Shown here: positions 5,444-6,363 of the stretch, piece after piece
Position numbering within the stretch: position 1 is the first letter of the stretch
Layout: each line of letters opens with the position of its first letter
Origin: Acidobacteriota bacterium
Lineage (GTDB): Bacteria; Acidobacteriota; Terriglobia; Terriglobales; Acidobacteriaceae
Direction: 5' to 3'
DNA length: 6,363 nt
NCBI GenBank assembly: GCA_021811745.1
Contig: JAJZNH010000523.1
Location: forward strand, 1 to 6,363
The notes under the pieces: generated by a model
Told to the model about the DNA's origin: nothing
The model's input: only the letters and a program-made list of their open reading frames with translations
The model's database searches: none
Made by a program: the position numbers and the translations under genes

Positions 5444-6363
5444 ATGCGATTCACAAGGATTTGTATCACGTGCGTCTTTCTCCTTTTTCTCTGGACGGGG
5501 GTGGTCCATGCCCAGGATATGGAAATCCAGGTGGAACTGATGGGCCCGCTGTCTGCGCAATCCAGCCACAAAGATGATCGCTTGTTCGCGCGTGTGGTTG
5601 CGCCGCAGAGCCTCGCCGGAGACACGATGGAAGGGAAAGTGACCGGTGCCCGTGCCGGGGGTAAGTTCCATGGCCAGTCGGTCCTGAACTTCACCTTTGA
5701 CACGTTGCAGCATCGAGGAGAGTCGATCCCGGTCTCCTGTCAGGTCACAGCCGTAACTAACTCCAAGGGCCGGCAAAACGTCGACGAAGAGGGACGGATC
5801 GTGCGCAAGACCAATAACGTCGCCAAAGCCGCTGTCGTAACTGGAGTCGGCGGCTTGCTCGGCGGAATCATAGGTGGAGGCAAAGGCGCGGCAATCGGCG
5901 CGGCAAGTGGGGCAGCGGCGGCAATCATTCTCATCCAGGTTGCCACCGAAGGACCGGATATTCGTCTGGACCCCGGCAGTCGAGTGACCTTGATGGCCAA
6001 GTCACGCAGCGGCCCGGCGCTCGCCAGTCTTGCCTCCAATCCACAGACCGCTGCGCCGGCGCCTGTTGCACCTCAGGCTTCTTCGCAACCCGCTCCTCCC
6101 GCGCCGGCTCAGCCCCAGGGCGCGCCGGCATCTGCCGCCGCTTCCAGTGCCGCATCAAGCCAGCCCGATCTTACAGAGGTGAAGAGCGATTTCGTCCCAG
6201 GAGAGAAGACTCTCTTCTTTGACGACTTCAGCGATATGACCGGCGACGAACCGCCGCCGCATTGGAAAGTGCGAGGCGGAGCCGTGGCCCTGAAAACCGG
6301 AGCTGGAGTTCGACAACTCACGGTGATGGGCGAGCGCATCCAACTGACGCCGAATGGCAAGAA
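5444..6363 (+). CDS. Secreted envelope protein with glycine zipper, probably an OmpA-family protein (3' end outside the window)
   Basis: The frame is open from ATG 5444 to the window end (306 codons, no stop), so the product is incomplete. A Sec signal peptide is clear: basic start, hydrophobic core, and probable cleavage after VHA23 before QD. Residues 25-110 form a beta-rich domain (RLFARVVAPQSL, EGKVTGARAGGKFHGQSVLNF, ESIPVSCQVTAV) resembling acidobacterial periplasmic domains that describe a stored coefficient-like barrel; its role is unknown. A glycine zipper follows (about 134-164, GVGGLLGGIIGGGKGAAIG), a possible membrane-inserting or packing segment. After residues 166-188 there is an Ala/Pro/Ser/Gln-rich linker (about 195-240). 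From 247 the sequence KSDFVPGEKTLFFDDFSD, then PPHWKV, matches the region that in many OmpA-family proteins of Bacteroidota and Proteobacteria leads, via a lectin-like beta-sandwich, to a peptidoglycan-binding OmpA domain. I therefore expect, but cannot see, that domain downstream. It is divergent from mtgA and probably envelope-related. Confidence 0.85.
   Translation, partial: MRFTRICITCVFLLFLWTGVVHAQDMEIQVELMGPLSAQSSHKDDRLFARVVAPQSLAGDTMEGKVTGARAGGKFHGQSVLNFTFDTLQHRGESIPVSCQVTAVTNSKGRQNVDEEGRIVRKTNNVAKAAVVTGVGGLLGGIIGGGKGAAIGAASGAAAAIILIQVATEGPDIRLDPGSRVTLMAKSRSGPALASLASNPQTAAPAPVAPQASSQPAPPAPAQPQGAPASAAASSAASSQPDLTEVKSDFVPGEKTLFFDDFSDMTGDEPPPHWKVRGGAVALKTGAGVRQLTVMGERIQLTPNGK

Overview
This is a GC-rich window with gene pairs on both strands. 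It probably comes from a soil-type Acidobacteriota genome, perhaps of the Bryobacter/Solibacter kind. That assignment is inference: it rests on the style of the first gene (a very large outer-membrane-type protein with a C-terminal Phe), on a small basic hypothetical protein of a type I associate with that group, and on C/G-biased third codon positions. No rRNA, tRNA, CRISPR array, transposase or phage gene was found.

Left part (1-3225, + strand). The window opens inside a long gene whose last 440 residues look like an outer-membrane beta-barrel protein. After a 70-base gap come two dehydrogenases that overlap by ATGA: a zinc-dependent medium-chain dehydrogenase (346 aa) and a classical short-chain dehydrogenase/reductase (264 aa). 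They form a tight two-gene unit. The arrangement resembles the L-idonate 5-dehydrogenase / 5-keto-gluconate reductase pairing, and the visible nucleotide-binding residues suggest NAD for the first and NADP for the second. The short-chain enzyme has Arg where the catalytic Lys of the YxxxK motif normally sits.

Middle part (3226-4389). A perfect 16-bp-stem hairpin sits between the end of the dehydrogenase pair and a convergent small gene (129 aa, - strand) for a basic protein of unknown function. About 630 bases upstream of that small gene hold no convincing gene, only several GC-rich hairpins, one of them resembling dispersed intergenic repeats.

Right part (4390-6363). A complete monofunctional peptidoglycan glycosyltransferase gene (- strand, GTG start) is divergent from a + strand gene that runs off the right edge. 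The latter encodes a secreted protein with a glycine zipper, an Ala/Pro-rich linker and the beginning of a module that usually precedes a C-terminal OmpA domain. Both genes concern the cell envelope and are separated by a 346-base divergent intergenic region. Nothing here is clearly a new defence or mobile system. The points most worth a second look are the YxxxR dehydrogenase in its pair, the orphan small protein with its hairpin, and the envelope protein cut by the window edge.
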